Positions 34,630 through 47,406 of a stretch of 64,000 nt of DNA are shown one piece after another. A program made the translations under genes and the position numbers. Where the stretch lies: the NCBI GenBank assembly GCA_002914845.1, contig JXTC01000140.1:288505-352504 (forward strand), written 5' to 3'. The DNA is from Trema orientale. Taxonomy: Eukaryota > Streptophyta > Magnoliopsida > Rosales > Cannabaceae. Below the pieces are notes generated by a model that was not told the DNA's origin, ran no database searches, and saw only the letters and a list, made by a program, of their open reading frames with translations. Numbering within the stretch: position 1 is the first letter of the stretch; each line of letters opens with the position of its first letter.

Positions 34630-36000
34630 CATAATAGTTGGGACAAAAGGGAGTAAATTTAGCCAACAACAAAAATACTATAAGTATTCGTAGAAATATC
34701 GATATTCTAAAATTAACAAAAATATCGAAATTGGTAGAAATTTTTTTTTAAAATATAAAAAAATTTGATAAAAGGTTTTGTGTGATTTAAAAATATAAAA
34801 ACCTACTATATTTATTGAAAATATTACAAACATAGATTAAAAAAAGTATGATTAAGAAAATCATCTACATAAAATAACATTTGTAACATTATAGAAAATA
34901 TTTATACTTAATAAAATATGTTGAAATATATTATATAAGGTGTATAAGATATGTAAAAAGTAGTAAAACTATTATACTTTTTTGAATTCTCTCTTAAAAA
35001 AAGAAAAAAATTTATTAATTTCTATTTTTTATTCATATTTTGTAATTTCCCCGAAATTTCTTTGACACTTCCCGAAATTTTACAAGAATTAAACTACAAA
35101 TTACCGATATTGATATTTTGACCGAAATATTTTCAATATTTCCTCTAAAAGTTTCCAGATTTTTTTTTACCCCAAAATAAGATATATTTTGGAACCCTTA
35201 AATTTCTGAAATTTCGGTGAATTTTGGGGATATTTTTTGTCCTTGAATATAGCTAGTTCAAGTCATTAATTCTCACTTTTAAATCTACTTTGAATTTATC
35301 ACCAGAAAAATAAAAACCCACAATATATCACTATGGAATTTATATTGTTTACTTTAATTACATGAAATTTTGCCTAACTTCATAAAATATAAAATAGATG
35401 GAATGCGTGAAATGCGGAGAAATAAACAGAATTTTATTCTCAAATTTGAATTTGCAACATAGACAAACTGAAATGATTTCAGAATTTCTTTACTTTATTT
35501 CCATTTATTTGAATAAGTAAAAAATTATTAAAGCAAAATTGCCATATTAATCAGTCCATACAGATTCTGGTCAAGGTATATGATACATTTCTCACAAATA
35601 TGAAAAATTGAATTATTGTTTATACTATAGTGGTTAATATATAGTTGTGATACTGAAATACACATTTTTTCACTTGGATAAAAAAATATATATATATTCA
35701 CAATGGCTAAAACAAAGCAAAATAATACTAGAAAGAGAACCAATGGGTTAACATCTTTTGGTACTTTTTTGATTTTTTCATCAAAAACTTCCTCTTCGTT
35801 CGCGGGCGAATTTCTAATTGTTTGGGACCAATTTTGTGATTTAGAGGAATTGCATGCACGTGAAAAGGCATGAACTCGCAAACGTCACAATTAGTATATA
35901 TATTGTACCCGCGATCTTGTATATATGTATAAACCACTAAAATACACCCGCTCAATTTTGTTTTTCCTCAATTTTCTTCGCAATTATATGATAATGTGGG
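34630..36000. other. Intergenic DNA
   Basis: AT-rich, with recurring words of the ATCGATATTTC / CCGAAATTT type at about 34690-34740 and 35040-35230. These hint at a decayed repeat, but I could not delimit one. No gene is seen. Confidence 0.45.

Positions 36001-36028
<28 letters not shown>
36001..36028. repeat. (ATT)n microsatellite
   Basis: Nine ATT units in a row. Confidence 0.9.
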
Positions 36029-36031
<3 letters not shown>

Positions 36032-37770
36032 TGCTCTCGAACAAATTGGTCACTAACAATATTGATAGACAGAGATATAGAAATATTAAAAAGGAAAATC
36101 GCATAGTCATTAAGTCCAAAACTCAAATTTCTAAATTATTGTCCTAAATCAACAAAACTAAGTGCTTGACTGGTTTTCCCACAAATCAATCAGTATCCAG
36201 TATGTAAATTTATATTAATTTTTAGACATATAACACCTTTCATTAAAAAGAAAAAAGTTAAGAAAATAATAAAAAATCGTTGCTTTTCTATGCTGGCTCA
36301 CTTCGGTCTACTTTCCCTGCTACTTTTGTTTGATTTTATTTTGGTTACTTTTGGCTGTTATTGGAGTTTATATTTTATTTATGTGACATTGGCTTTTTAG
36401 ATAAACATATAAAATATACATGCACAGTTGCTTTATTTATTTATTTACTTTTTTGCTTTATGGAACTTTTTGACTGAGAATGATTGACTTGGCTTGTGTT
36501 CTTATGTAAATATCTGCCTCTTTTAGGCTGAACATGTACATTTATGGCTTCAAAGTTTAATATGCACATACATATTATGCTCATAAGTCAAATTTCTAAT
36601 GTATACTATCTGGTTTCAACAATTATAAAAATGATTTGGTAATCTGCATGTTAAAGGAAAACTTGAGTATAATTAAATCCTTTGGAAAAGTAAACAAGCA
36701 AAACATCAATTAATATCAGAGGGGAAAAAAAAATAAGAAGAAAAGAAACATGCAATAATGGAGGAACGTACAAAAAGGAATCCACATTAATGCGTATTTT
36801 TTTCTTGTTATTGGAGTTGTTTGTGTTTTTTGCTTATATATTTCATTCTATTTGTATGTATCTCTAATTCTAATTGAAATATTTGACCAATAGTCAAAAC
36901 GTACGAGCATGTGGAGTTTTAAATCTACTCTCTTTTCGACTCTCTTATCTCGTTACTTGACATATAGATTTGATCATATCTCATAGTATTATTACGGATA
37001 AATAATATTTCTATAAGCGTTTTGACTTTTTTTTGTTTATCAAATATGTATTTTAAAAGAAGTTCAAATTTAGAAATTATATAAAATTAAATTGACGAAT
37101 ATATTTATTTATAATATTCAATATTTATAATTTTTTGTATTTTTTAAATTATTTTTATAATATATTTTTTTAAATATTAATTTTAATTAGTTTAAATTTA
37201 AATAAGTACTAAAATACATATTCCTAAAGTATAAAATGGTGTTTTAGTAAATTCAATAGTCAAAATAAGTATTGATTCGAATCTCATACCAAACGCGTCC
37301 TAAATTATTTGAATGGAGGCTTACGCTCAAGCACGGAAGAATTTGCAAAGGATTTTAAATTTCATGGGCCCAGTCGAACTGAAATTACTAGACACATAAA
37401 AATTTTGTTAAAAAAAAAGAGAAAAAAGTTCCAAATTTATTAGACATATGTAATGAACAAAGGATTATTATCATCCAAGAATGATCCTCCGAGAAAGAAA
37501 AAATAAAGCACGCCAAGAAGAGGACTACATCGTTCCCAGATCCAGCTATATGAAATTATATTATCAAGTATTAACAATCCATGATATATAGAGATATATA
37601 TTTCCTCTTTGTTTAACCATATATTACAAAATTTTCCGAACTCATATTCTAACTGTATTTAATTAAAATATCTCTCTAGATATATATTTGTTTTTTTTTT
37701 TATAGTTAAAGAAAAAAAACATGGAAACCCTTGCGTTGAACATTTACGAGGAAAGCGCTTCAAACTGTAG

Positions 37771-37773
<3 letters not shown>
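36029..37773. other. Intergenic DNA
   Basis: AT-rich, with no gene, structural RNA or clear element seen. Confidence 0.5.

Positions 37774-37805
<32 letters not shown>
37774..37805. repeat. (GA)n microsatellite
   Basis: About 16 GA units. Confidence 0.9.
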
Positions 37806-37808
<3 letters not shown>

Positions 37809-39840
37809 AGGTAACGTAATAATCATGAGAGTTTTACTTGTTTGACTTTTGAAGATATTATTGCAGCTCCTCTGGGAGAGCAGCAAAAACACCTTATCAA
37901 TTTTTAATGTTTCGTCAATTACTTTCCTTCTGCTTAGTTACCACCATCTTTCCTTAATTTCAACCCTTTCTTTTGTTTCCTTTTACCAAATATTCATTTT
38001 CTTTTACAGTTTAAATCCCACGGCCCCGACCAGCAACTGCAAATGAATATGCTTAAATTCATCTATTCATTTGGGGTTCGTGGTATTAACACGTAGTACA
38101 TGACGCATATTGCCACATTCTACCAATTTCTTAGTTTAATTTCTCACTTTTTTTTCTTTTTTTTTAGGTCTAATATATTTCCCCTTTTACTTTATTATAT
38201 TTTATTATGGGATGTAGTTTACGTATGATTTATAAGTAATTAGTGTGTTTAGTTCGTGATCCAAAGAACGAATTTAGAGTGGGACTTATTTGACTTTATT
38301 TATTTATAAATAAATACAACCTAACCATAAAAAGAAGCATTAGAATATAGGAGTCAAACATACCAACTAAGTTGAGAACTTGCATTGTGTCAAGAGAATT
38401 AATATTGGATTGAAGTCGATAATTTATAATGCAATACAGAGTTTAGTTTTCTGAACATAAAAACTAAGAACGAAGAAGTCGACACAATTGGTTGTGAAAG
38501 AGAAATATTGACGTCAAATTTTCCATTTGAATTTCTTGTGCAAAACTAGAACAAATTGTGACTTAATGAATTTAAAAAAAAAAATGCTCGGACCACTTTT
38601 CACTACTTGTTATGAATTTTAAAAAAATAAATAAATGTTATGGCCATTTTTTACTACTTATATGTGGACTACAACAAAATATCACAAATTATAATATTAT
38701 GATAAAGCATAATGAAGCCCACATGTTAAGCAGTAAGATATGTGAGTAGAAAAGATAGTGGTCTTATAATACTCTTATAATTTCCTAAGCAACAAAGTAG
38801 ATCGTACTCCATGCATAGAGAATTACCAAGGTAGTATAAAGTCCATGCGCTAATCGTGATTAAAAAATTTTATTGTTTAATTTTGAGATAAGGGTTTGAT
38901 AAATGAGAAACGTCATTAAATACTAAAACATTCACCAAATTTAAGGCATGTTTGGGATTGTTTTTGGAGGACTGCTTCTAAAAATGGTGGAGAAAAAAAA
39001 AATTTGAAAAACAAAAAAGAAGCATTAATAAGAAATGACCATATTTGCAGCTCATTTTAAGCATTGTCCTTTTTTAAACCTATTTAATAAATGTTTGCTC
39101 TGAATTTTGCTAAATGACTGTTTTTTAGTAGATCAATTTTATTAATATATCAGAATGTATTAGTATATCAATTTTATATCTGTGTATCAATTTTGGTATA
39201 TTAATGTACAATTCTATACCGATACATCAATCATCAATCATCGTGCGTCAGTATATCAATTTTATATTAAGTTTACAGATATTTTAATAAACTAACATAA
39301 ATGTACAAAAAATCATATATTTTAGGAATTTTTTCATAAATTCGGCTATTTTGCAAAACCTTTTGATGAATGCGGGAATTTTTTTTAATACTTTTTGAAA
39401 AAACAGCCATTTCTTAAACTTAAACTCAAAATTCTACCATTCGGCTAAGAAGCCCAAAAAGAGTGTTTGATAAATTCTATTTTGGTTAGTAGATTTGAAA
39501 ATTTGTTTTGTAATAGCCATTTTAATTGGAATTTGAGACACCATCTTACAAAATTTATAAAATGTCCTTCACAATAAATTGTATTCCAAATTTATTCTTT
39601 ATTATAAATGTATCGAATGTACATTACAACAAAAAAAGAGTTTGTTTGTATTGACATTTATCATTGCAATAGCGTAATATGTCAGTGCAATAGATATATT
39701 ATTGCTATAATTAATGTCATTGCAAAATATCGTCATAATAGCTTGTCGCTATCGACCTATATAGCGACGACATACATTGTATTCACAATGCAAAAACATA
39801 ATAATAATGGCAAGTCATGGTTGTTTTATATTATGTTTGA
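37806..39840. other. Intergenic DNA
   Basis: No gene is seen. Around 39130-39270 the word TATATCAATTTTATAT and close variants recur irregularly, probably a decayed AT-rich repeat. Confidence 0.45.
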
Positions 39841-40235
39841 TTGAAGGGAAGGAAAGTAGAAAGGATGAAGAGGTTAGGAAGGAGGAAAAATGTGAAGGAA
39901 GGAGAAGAGACTAATAATCCTCTAAGTTGTTTGGTACAAAGGATGGTGAGTAGAAAGGACGGAGAGTATTTATTTCTAAAATTACTATATTATTCATTTT
40001 AATTTTTTTAATAATCATTTTTGGAGAGTAAATTTACAAATTCCTATCCTTCCCTTTTTTGTTTTCCTTGGCAATCCCTTCAAAATGAGAGAATGATGTT
40101 TGGTGGGCCCGGAGGGAGGCATTATCCCTCTACCTCTCCCCTCCCCTCCCACTTTTCCTTCTACCGAATAATTGATTGGAGCTCTCCCTCTACGTCTCTC
40201 CATCATTCCAAAAATCTACCCTACCAAATACAGTG
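39841..40235. repeat. Purine-rich / pyrimidine-rich fold-back region
   Basis: The left half (about 39841-39970) is GA-rich (GAAGGGAAGGAAAG, GGAAGGAGAAGAG). The right half (about 40060-40215) is CT-rich (CCCTCCCACTTTTCCTTC), so the two could pair imperfectly. It may be an old hAT-like MITE; ends and target site were not resolved. The overlapping open frames on both strands come from this skewed composition. Confidence 0.4.
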
Positions 40236-41004
40236 TTAGCGTCAAAGAAGCTGAGATGATATAGCTTTATGATTTGTTGTGATGACCGTATTTAAATATG
40301 TGGTTGCAATAGATAATATTTTTACACAAAAAAAAAAAAGAAAAAAAAAACAAGTATTTATTTCTCACTAAGTATCTTCCTAATAGATTAATAAACACGT
40401 CTTCATAAATTAACAATTTACTACTAAATTTATATATTAAAAAATATATGATTAAAATTAATCAAATAATATATTAATTATTTTAATTAATTTAAATATT
40501 AATAAATCTTATAATATTAAGTAAATAACATTATAAAAACTAAAATTGTAATTCTCATTAAAATAAAACAAACATACAAATAAAACCTAAAATCAAAATA
40601 TAACCTAAAATCAATAAAAAAATTTAAAATAATCTCAACTCTAAACAAATTATATTCAGTGTATTTCACGACATATTAAACATAACTAACATAATCTAAA
40701 CTTTGAAGAAAAACAAATTCAAAAATTAGCATTCTAGAACCCAAACTACCACAAAATCATAATCTAAAACAAATTTAAACACTCAGTCAAAAGAAATAAC
40801 ACTAAAAGTGGGAATTTACATCTAACCTAAGGGTCATCAACTAAGCCCCTCATGACGAAAAAAAGGGATTCACCATAAATATTTTTAAAACTAACTCTGA
40901 TTGCTATTTCACACATGTAAATTATTTAGATACTATATTCCCTAACAAAACTTAAAATATATTTTTTTCTAACAAATTCTAAACTACTTTTGCTACCACT
41001 ATCA
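40236..41004. other. Intergenic DNA
   Basis: A-rich, with an A-run near 40327-40350. No gene is seen. Confidence 0.5.
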
Positions 41005-42625
41005 TGTTGGGAAATGCACTAAAAAACATTTTTATTTTGGAGTCCCTTTATAGAACACAGTTTTAAAGGACTGAAGTACTGTCTATTTGATATTAATAAA
41101 TATCATATTCTATTGATTATTTAAATCCATGCCTAATGTATATATATGATACTTTAGAATTTATACTATGCAAACATCAATAAGTTGCTACGATATGATG
41201 GTAAAATAATTGAATAATTCTAAGATGAGTTCATTAGTGAGAAACACCATTCTTTATTTTATTATATCTAAATGAAACGCTCACATTTTGCAATTAAGGA
41301 TGGAATACTTCATTTAGCTATAAAAAGTAATATTGTCAATTTCAACAGGATTGATTTAGTCTCTAATTAACAAGTTATATGACTTTGGATAAAAATACTA
41401 GTACATCGTAAGTATATTAAAAATGTATTGAACTGGACCAAGTGATATAGATATTTTGAGTTTAAGAGGCCTAACTCAATATTCTACAATCACTAACCTA
41501 GCACTATTATAGTTTACCTTAATACGAACTGTCTGTTGGAAATTGCCTTTTTTAGTTATATATCTTTGACTTACTAAAGGATTAGTTCCTATAAAGTATG
41601 GTTCAAACTTCGGTGTCTTGGGAGATATGATTTTAAAAGTGATAACTACACCTTATAGTTTTCAACACTATGCATACAATGTCACTTTATGTTTTTTTGT
41701 GGATATTAGATTATAATTAAAACCAAGGCTCCAATATTCACTATGTGAATTGACTATATTTATATTTGTCGAATATGAATCATATTATATCCAGTAAATG
41801 AAAAATGGTAAATAAGTACTAAAAGAATAATGCAGTACTTTTATCTTTTTAGTACGACATTGCATCAGAGGTAAAACTATTGGTATAGTATATATTAAAT
41901 AGATTAGCTGATTATGTTGATAATGAGCTTTATAGAAAATATATAACATTTAACTTAAGAGTGCAATATTAGGCCTTTAGTGCAATATTCCCAATATTAC
42001 TAGTATTTTGATAAGAGTTTAGTATGAAATTTATCTTAGACTATTAGAGCTTAAATTATTTAGATATATTAAGTCCCTCTTCTAGCTCACATAATAGCCT
42101 CGGCCTAACAAGCTTATCAGTTGAGCTCAATAAGACCATTAAGGTTTACTACATACTCTCATATAAAAGAGAAATATTTTCTTTAGTTGAGTCATCACAA
42201 GCAATAGCCTATCGCACATATTACTATTCTTCTATGTATGGCACACAAATTGAGAGAGTGAGAAGGAAAGAAATTCGGCCATATAGCAAGAAGAAAAGAT
42301 ACTCATCTTCTTGTCTGTCTCATTCATCTCTCATTAGAATTCGAGAAAGGTGCCCACACACTGGATTTTTTTAAAGAATCTAGAGAATAGAAGAAAAGAC
42401 CTGAGGGTTATAGAGTTCGTTGGCTTGAAATCGGATTATTGAAGAGTGCAAGCTTGGAAAGCAATTATGGGCATTTCTCGATTATACTCATCAGTTGATA
42501 TATATTATCATTTAGATTCTCATATATATATTGGTTGTAAAAGGGTATTTTATGTAAAATTTTCACATATTAATTCCGCTATATACATGTTCGATGTAAT
42601 TCCAATATCTATACAAAAACCAACA
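41005..42625 (+). mobile_element. Solo LTR of an LTR retrotransposon (copia-like)
   Basis: The sequence starts TGTTGGGAAATGC and ends ACCAACA, so the ends are the inverted TGTTGG...CCAACA typical of LTRs. A TATA-like CATATAAAAGAG lies near 42160 and is followed by a plausible transcribed leader. No primer-binding site or polypurine tract adjoins it, so it stands alone. The 5 bases outside (TATCA left, TGCTG right) do not match, so a target duplication is absent or lost. The open frame at 42446-42721 spans its end and is spurious. Confidence 0.7.
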
Positions 42626-43155
42626 TGCTGCTTGCAGTACTCTGCCACCACTGTTGATCTCAATTTTGATCTCGGCAGTACCTCTGCTAGACTAAGATCA
42701 AAAAATTTCAACCACAGTTAAACTTGTTCTGTCGCATCTCCCGACCATTCTTACCAATTTTTCATCAGTGCTTGGAAATTTCAACTAGGGTCGAGCCATC
42801 CATTAAAAAATTTCAATGCGGTCAAGCCATCATTCGAAAAATTTCGACCTCGGTTGAACATGGTCGGTCATTTTTTCGGTGCCATCTACTTTAACTTTAT
42901 CTTTTTTAACCTTGTCAAGTTGGGGTAGTTTTGAAATTTTGAAATTTTCATTAGATAAAAGTCATAATTTTGTAAATAATTTATAATTTGTCCTTTTTTT
43001 TCTTCATCATCACATGCTTAAATAAGGGTTAAAATTGATAATGTCCCAACTAATACACAAACCTGAAATCAAACTAAACTTAAATTCCCCTAATCATATG
43101 GCCACAAACCCAAATTATATAACAGATTCTATAATATATTACACATTGTTAACAT
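42626..43155. repeat. Intergenic DNA with about 33-bp imperfect repeats
   Basis: At about 42770-42880, units of the form AAATTTCAACTAGGGTCGAG, each followed by CCATCCATT-like sequence, recur about three times with drift. The rest is AT-rich without a gene. Confidence 0.5.
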
Positions 43156-43322
43156 AATCTAAAGTTACCAGTCCAAAACCTAAACTCTTTTTTTTTTTTT
43201 TTAAATGATTACAATGGATAAGAAAAGCATTAAAAATAACAATCTAAAGTTACCAGTCCAAAACCTAAACTCTTTTTTTTTTTTTTCAAATGATCACAAT
43301 GGATAAGAAAAGCATTAAAAAT
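43156..43322 (+). repeat. 85-bp tandem duplication with T-run
   Basis: 43156-43240 and 43241-43322 are nearly identical, each with a T-run of about 15 followed by AAATGAT(T/C)ACAATGGATAAG. Confidence 0.85.
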
Positions 43323-43570
43323 CTATACATCTAAGTCAATACTCACATGTAGAACTATCCTCTGCCCTCTGAAACCCAAAGTATTATAAATACAATAAAA
43401 AGGAATTAGAAATAAACAATATGCAGAAATAGTATATAAATAAGAATAAGAAATCCCAAAAAAGGGTGGTCAATGCTAAACACTCCTATGAAAGAACCCC
43501 TAAGAATGGCCATTAAAATCTTATTATATCAAAAACCAGTGGAAAAAAGCTTTAACTGAGAATAAAATAT
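43323..43570. other. Intergenic DNA
   Basis: No feature is seen. Confidence 0.5.
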
Positions 43571-45203
43571 TATTAGGGTTTATGCCGTAAAACAATGTAT
43601 ACTTTGGATCTTTGTTGAATTAATAAAATGACATTTTTCTATTTGAATTTGTACATAATTGGTATGTCTTTAAATATCAGAAAATCTCTAGTTTATTTAT
43701 GTGACCATAAATTTAGTATATAAGTGCTATGTACATGAGGATTAAATTTATGGAAAATAAACTAAATATAGTCCGTAATAATTAATCAAAGTATGAGATC
43801 TTTAATTAAATATTATTAATATGGTCCATTAATACTGAGAATGTAATAGTCTTATCCAGACTATTGATGTGTTGACATCACAATAGAGGTACTTTATATA
43901 ATTCGATTATATAGGACTGGACCAGACATGATTCGAATCTCACATAAATTCCATAATTGTGGAGAGTTCAAATAATGTCACTAGATGATCATGTGTAGAT
44001 CAATCTTAATCCTGAGTAGTTATAGACTCCTATTTATAATATTATGTTCTTTGACATACTTGTTTAAAGGTTTATTTTTTAAACAGATCGAAATACTTGT
44101 ATCTTGGGAGTATGATGAGATGAGTAGCTGGGAATGTAGCTTACAGATATAGAATCCATTCCTTCCATTAGGAAACAAGAAAGATGATTCCCTTGTGTAT
44201 TGATTCAGGACTTGAACAGTTTGAGTACTCAATTTATAACAGATTTATAAATTAACTGTTTATTGGAGAATTAATGGTAGACAAGGATAAAGATGTAATT
44301 GGAGAGGTAAACGGAACATGACCTAGCTCCAATTATGAATTATCTATAGAAGATTGAATTAAATGTAATAATTAAATCTATGGACTGCTTAATGTTTCCT
44401 GAGTAAATTGATTCTGTAACTTCAAGAGTGTAATTCCATATTTTTTGTGGAGTAATACTTGAATTAATAAATTAGACAAATTAATTAAAGAGTTTGATTA
44501 ATTGTCATAATTTATTGGAGCTTGAATTACAGGTCCATAGGTTCCCAATTCCACCTCTTACAAACACTATACTTGATATTACATTATTTTTGTTACTGCA
44601 CACTTTGTCTAGATAAATTATTTATCTATAATAATTAATAATTAATAATTAATTTTGAATTAATTCATTTAAATTTATGGAGAGATAAGTTTCCTAATTT
44701 GTTTAAATTTTGAATTTAAAAATATCTGATTATAAGATAATTAGATAAACAGAAATTAGGAAACTGACTGAAATTGAAGGAGTGAGTTATCTACTAGCTT
44801 ATATATATATATATATAGGTTTACGTTTTCTTTAAAAAGTTTTATAAAACTATTCACGTTTTCATTAAAACGTTATATATATATATGTTAATATGATTTT
44901 ATTAATATATATTATTTATTAAATAGTTTAGTAAATATATATATATATATATATAAAGGAAACCCTAGCAGAAAAAGATATAAACATAACGTATTATTTT
45001 CTACAGAGCCTTCATAACTTAGAAAGAAAAAGAAGAGAGTCTTCATATTCTCTATAGAACAAACTCGTGCAGTCTCATGTATTGAGAATATTACAAGTGC
45101 CTAAAGTATGAGTTTAAGAAATTGTAGGCAACGCCCACACGTTCATCCAGTTGTGCTTGAGACTTGGATTAGAAGATCATGGTTTAGAAGACAGAAAAGC
45201 TAA
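43571..45203 (+). mobile_element. Truncated solo LTR related to the copia element at 23.7-33.1 kb
   Basis: This matches the 23720-25526 / 31278-33105 LTRs from their first bases (TATTAGGGTTTATGCC here) to the GAAGACAGAAAAGCTA stretch. It then stops about 150 bases short of the LTR end, and unrelated sequence follows. It is clearly more diverged than the two LTRs are from each other. No internal copia sequence adjoins, so it is a recombined and truncated older copy. Confidence 0.88.
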
Positions 45204-46891
45204 AAGCGGATAGCCAGCCAACCACGATTTCATTCCCATCGAGTAACATTGAGCAACATTTATATACGTACATGTATATGGTGAGTTTTCAAGGGATGTT
45301 TTTGTTTTTGTTCTACCAATTAGTATTTTGACTAGGTTGAAAGTGATTTACAATAGCAGGTTAATTCTACCTATTTTCATTTTAATTCTAATTCATAAAA
45401 GGAAACTAATTTAGTGATATTTTAATTCAAATTCATGTATATAATTAGTTTTAGGAATATTTTAAATATTTGTAGAATAGAGTAAAAGTCCTTTTAAATT
45501 TATAGATTATTTTTTTTTCTTATACGTTATTTTAATTTTAATATTTTTAATATGAAATGAAATATTTTTTTGAATATGATTTACGTTACTTTTTTACATA
45601 ATAAGTTCAGAACATGATTTTGTCACTTTGAATTTCTAAAACTTTTAGTTACCTATAATATGAATTTTAATTTTTTTTTATAGAATTTAATCATCAGATT
45701 TCTATATTTTTCATTGATATTTTTTTAGTATTAAATTAACTTTATTGTGAATTAAATTTATGGGAAATTAAAATTAATGAAAATATACCTTGAAAAACTT
45801 AATGAGAATTAGAATATTAAGATTATATTAGTGGAATTATATTGAAGAAAACGAAAACTAAACAATAAAAATATTCATTTAGCAGTTAAAAAACAGGTTA
45901 CCCACCATTTAAGGTATGAAATAATTTTCTATATTTATATAAAATTAAATACAATAAAATTTTCGGTACAACTGTTTGACTAATTATAGCCATTTGATCA
46001 CAATCAAACATTATAAAATCAAATATGAGTAAATATTACAATACCAAGAATCACCCATATATGTATATATAAATATATTTTTTCCTTATTCTCAAATCTC
46101 ATCAAATAAGATTAGATTTTTGTAAATAAGTAATTTTTCTTTAATTTTTCTGAGTTTCAGTCAAGAGTATTAGATTCCTTTTCGAAAAATATATGAGACT
46201 TTTGGTTAATTATATTTAGTTTTTATTGCTGAATCGAAAATAAATATAAAAGTCCGATATTTAGTCATTTCTAATTTTATATTAATTTAATCTTTTTTTT
46301 TTTGTTTTGTTTATTTACATCCCAACAGATGAAAATTTGTTCTATTATGTACACCTAGTTAATATTTAGATTTTATTTATAATATTATTTCTAATATAAT
46401 AATTACAAAAAAAAATAAAATTTTATAGTCCCATACAATAATTTTTTCCAAAGATGGAATAGGACTAACAGTGTCTAAATTCTTTCTAACCCAACTCATT
46501 CTAATCTTTAAGAATTATACCATCCAATGCTATCCTATCATAGTTGCCAAACGAGGTCTTAATATATATATATATGGAGAACTTTTCAATGGTTACAATT
46601 TTTTTGTGACCATAAATGGATACTAAAAAAAATAGTGATAGCATTAAATTTTTTTATGGTAATAAATAGCATTAAATTTTTTTGGCCAACCACCAAACTA
46701 ATCACCACTGTAGGATATTAGATCTAACGGCTTAAACTATTGTAACCATCTAGGGTAAATATTGTTGTAACTATTTAAATATATACACTAAATTTTAACT
46801 ACACTGTTAACGTTTGTGATATTTTCATAAATCGTGTGGACTGTGGAGGCTCCTGCCTGATTTATCATTATAAGGTTGTCCTTTTAAAAGA
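45204..46891. other. Intergenic DNA
   Basis: AT-rich, with no gene. Short TA runs lie at about 46560-46576. Confidence 0.5.
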
Positions 46892-47406
46892 GGGTTAATG
46901 ACATAAATGGTCCTTGAACTATCCAGATTGTGGTAATTTAGTCCTTAAAGTTCTAATTGTGGCAATTAAGCTCATGAATTTTCTGATTTAAAGCAATTTT
47001 ATCATTAAATTACCTAAATTACAATCTATCATTAAATTTCTTGCCAAAAATACACGTGACGAGCACGTGGTAACATATGAAAGTGTATTTGAATGGTAGT
47101 TTTAGAATTTTAAGCGTAAAAATAAGTAATTACAGAAAACGTTTTCTAAATTTTTATTTCTAAGAAGTCTAAAAAAAATGCAAATAATGTATCTTTTCTT
47201 CTCTCTAAATCCTCTTATTTAGTTTATTTTTTCTTAAATATTTGGATGTTGTGCTCCTCACGTATATTTTTTTATCAGAAATTTAACAGCAATATAATTT
47301 AGACAATATAAAGATCAAAATTATGGGCTTAATTGTTACAATTAAATCTTTGAAGATAAAATTACCACAAATTAGACAGTTCAGGGATCATTTGTGCCAT
47401 AAAACC
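46892..47406. mobile_element. Long-TIR MITE (Mutator-like type inferred)
   Basis: The first about 85 bases (GGGTTAATGACATAAATGGT onward) are, with mismatches, the reverse complement of the last about 85 (ending GTGCCATAAAACC). Both ends share TGAACT-TC and TTGTGGTAATTT words. Such long inverted ends and the ATGGTCC-TGAACT wording are typical of Mutator-type MITEs in plants. Flanking CTTTTAAAAG and CTTTAAGAA could be a decayed 9-bp target duplication. No transposase is seen. Confidence 0.7.

Noticed and set aside
35528..35955. Overlapping minus-strand frames of 75-117 codons
   Set aside because: No recognisable domain, splice context or codon bias. They lie in AT-rich DNA.
42446..42721. 91-codon plus-strand frame
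   Set aside because: It crosses the right end of the solo LTR at 42625, so it is not a conserved coding unit.
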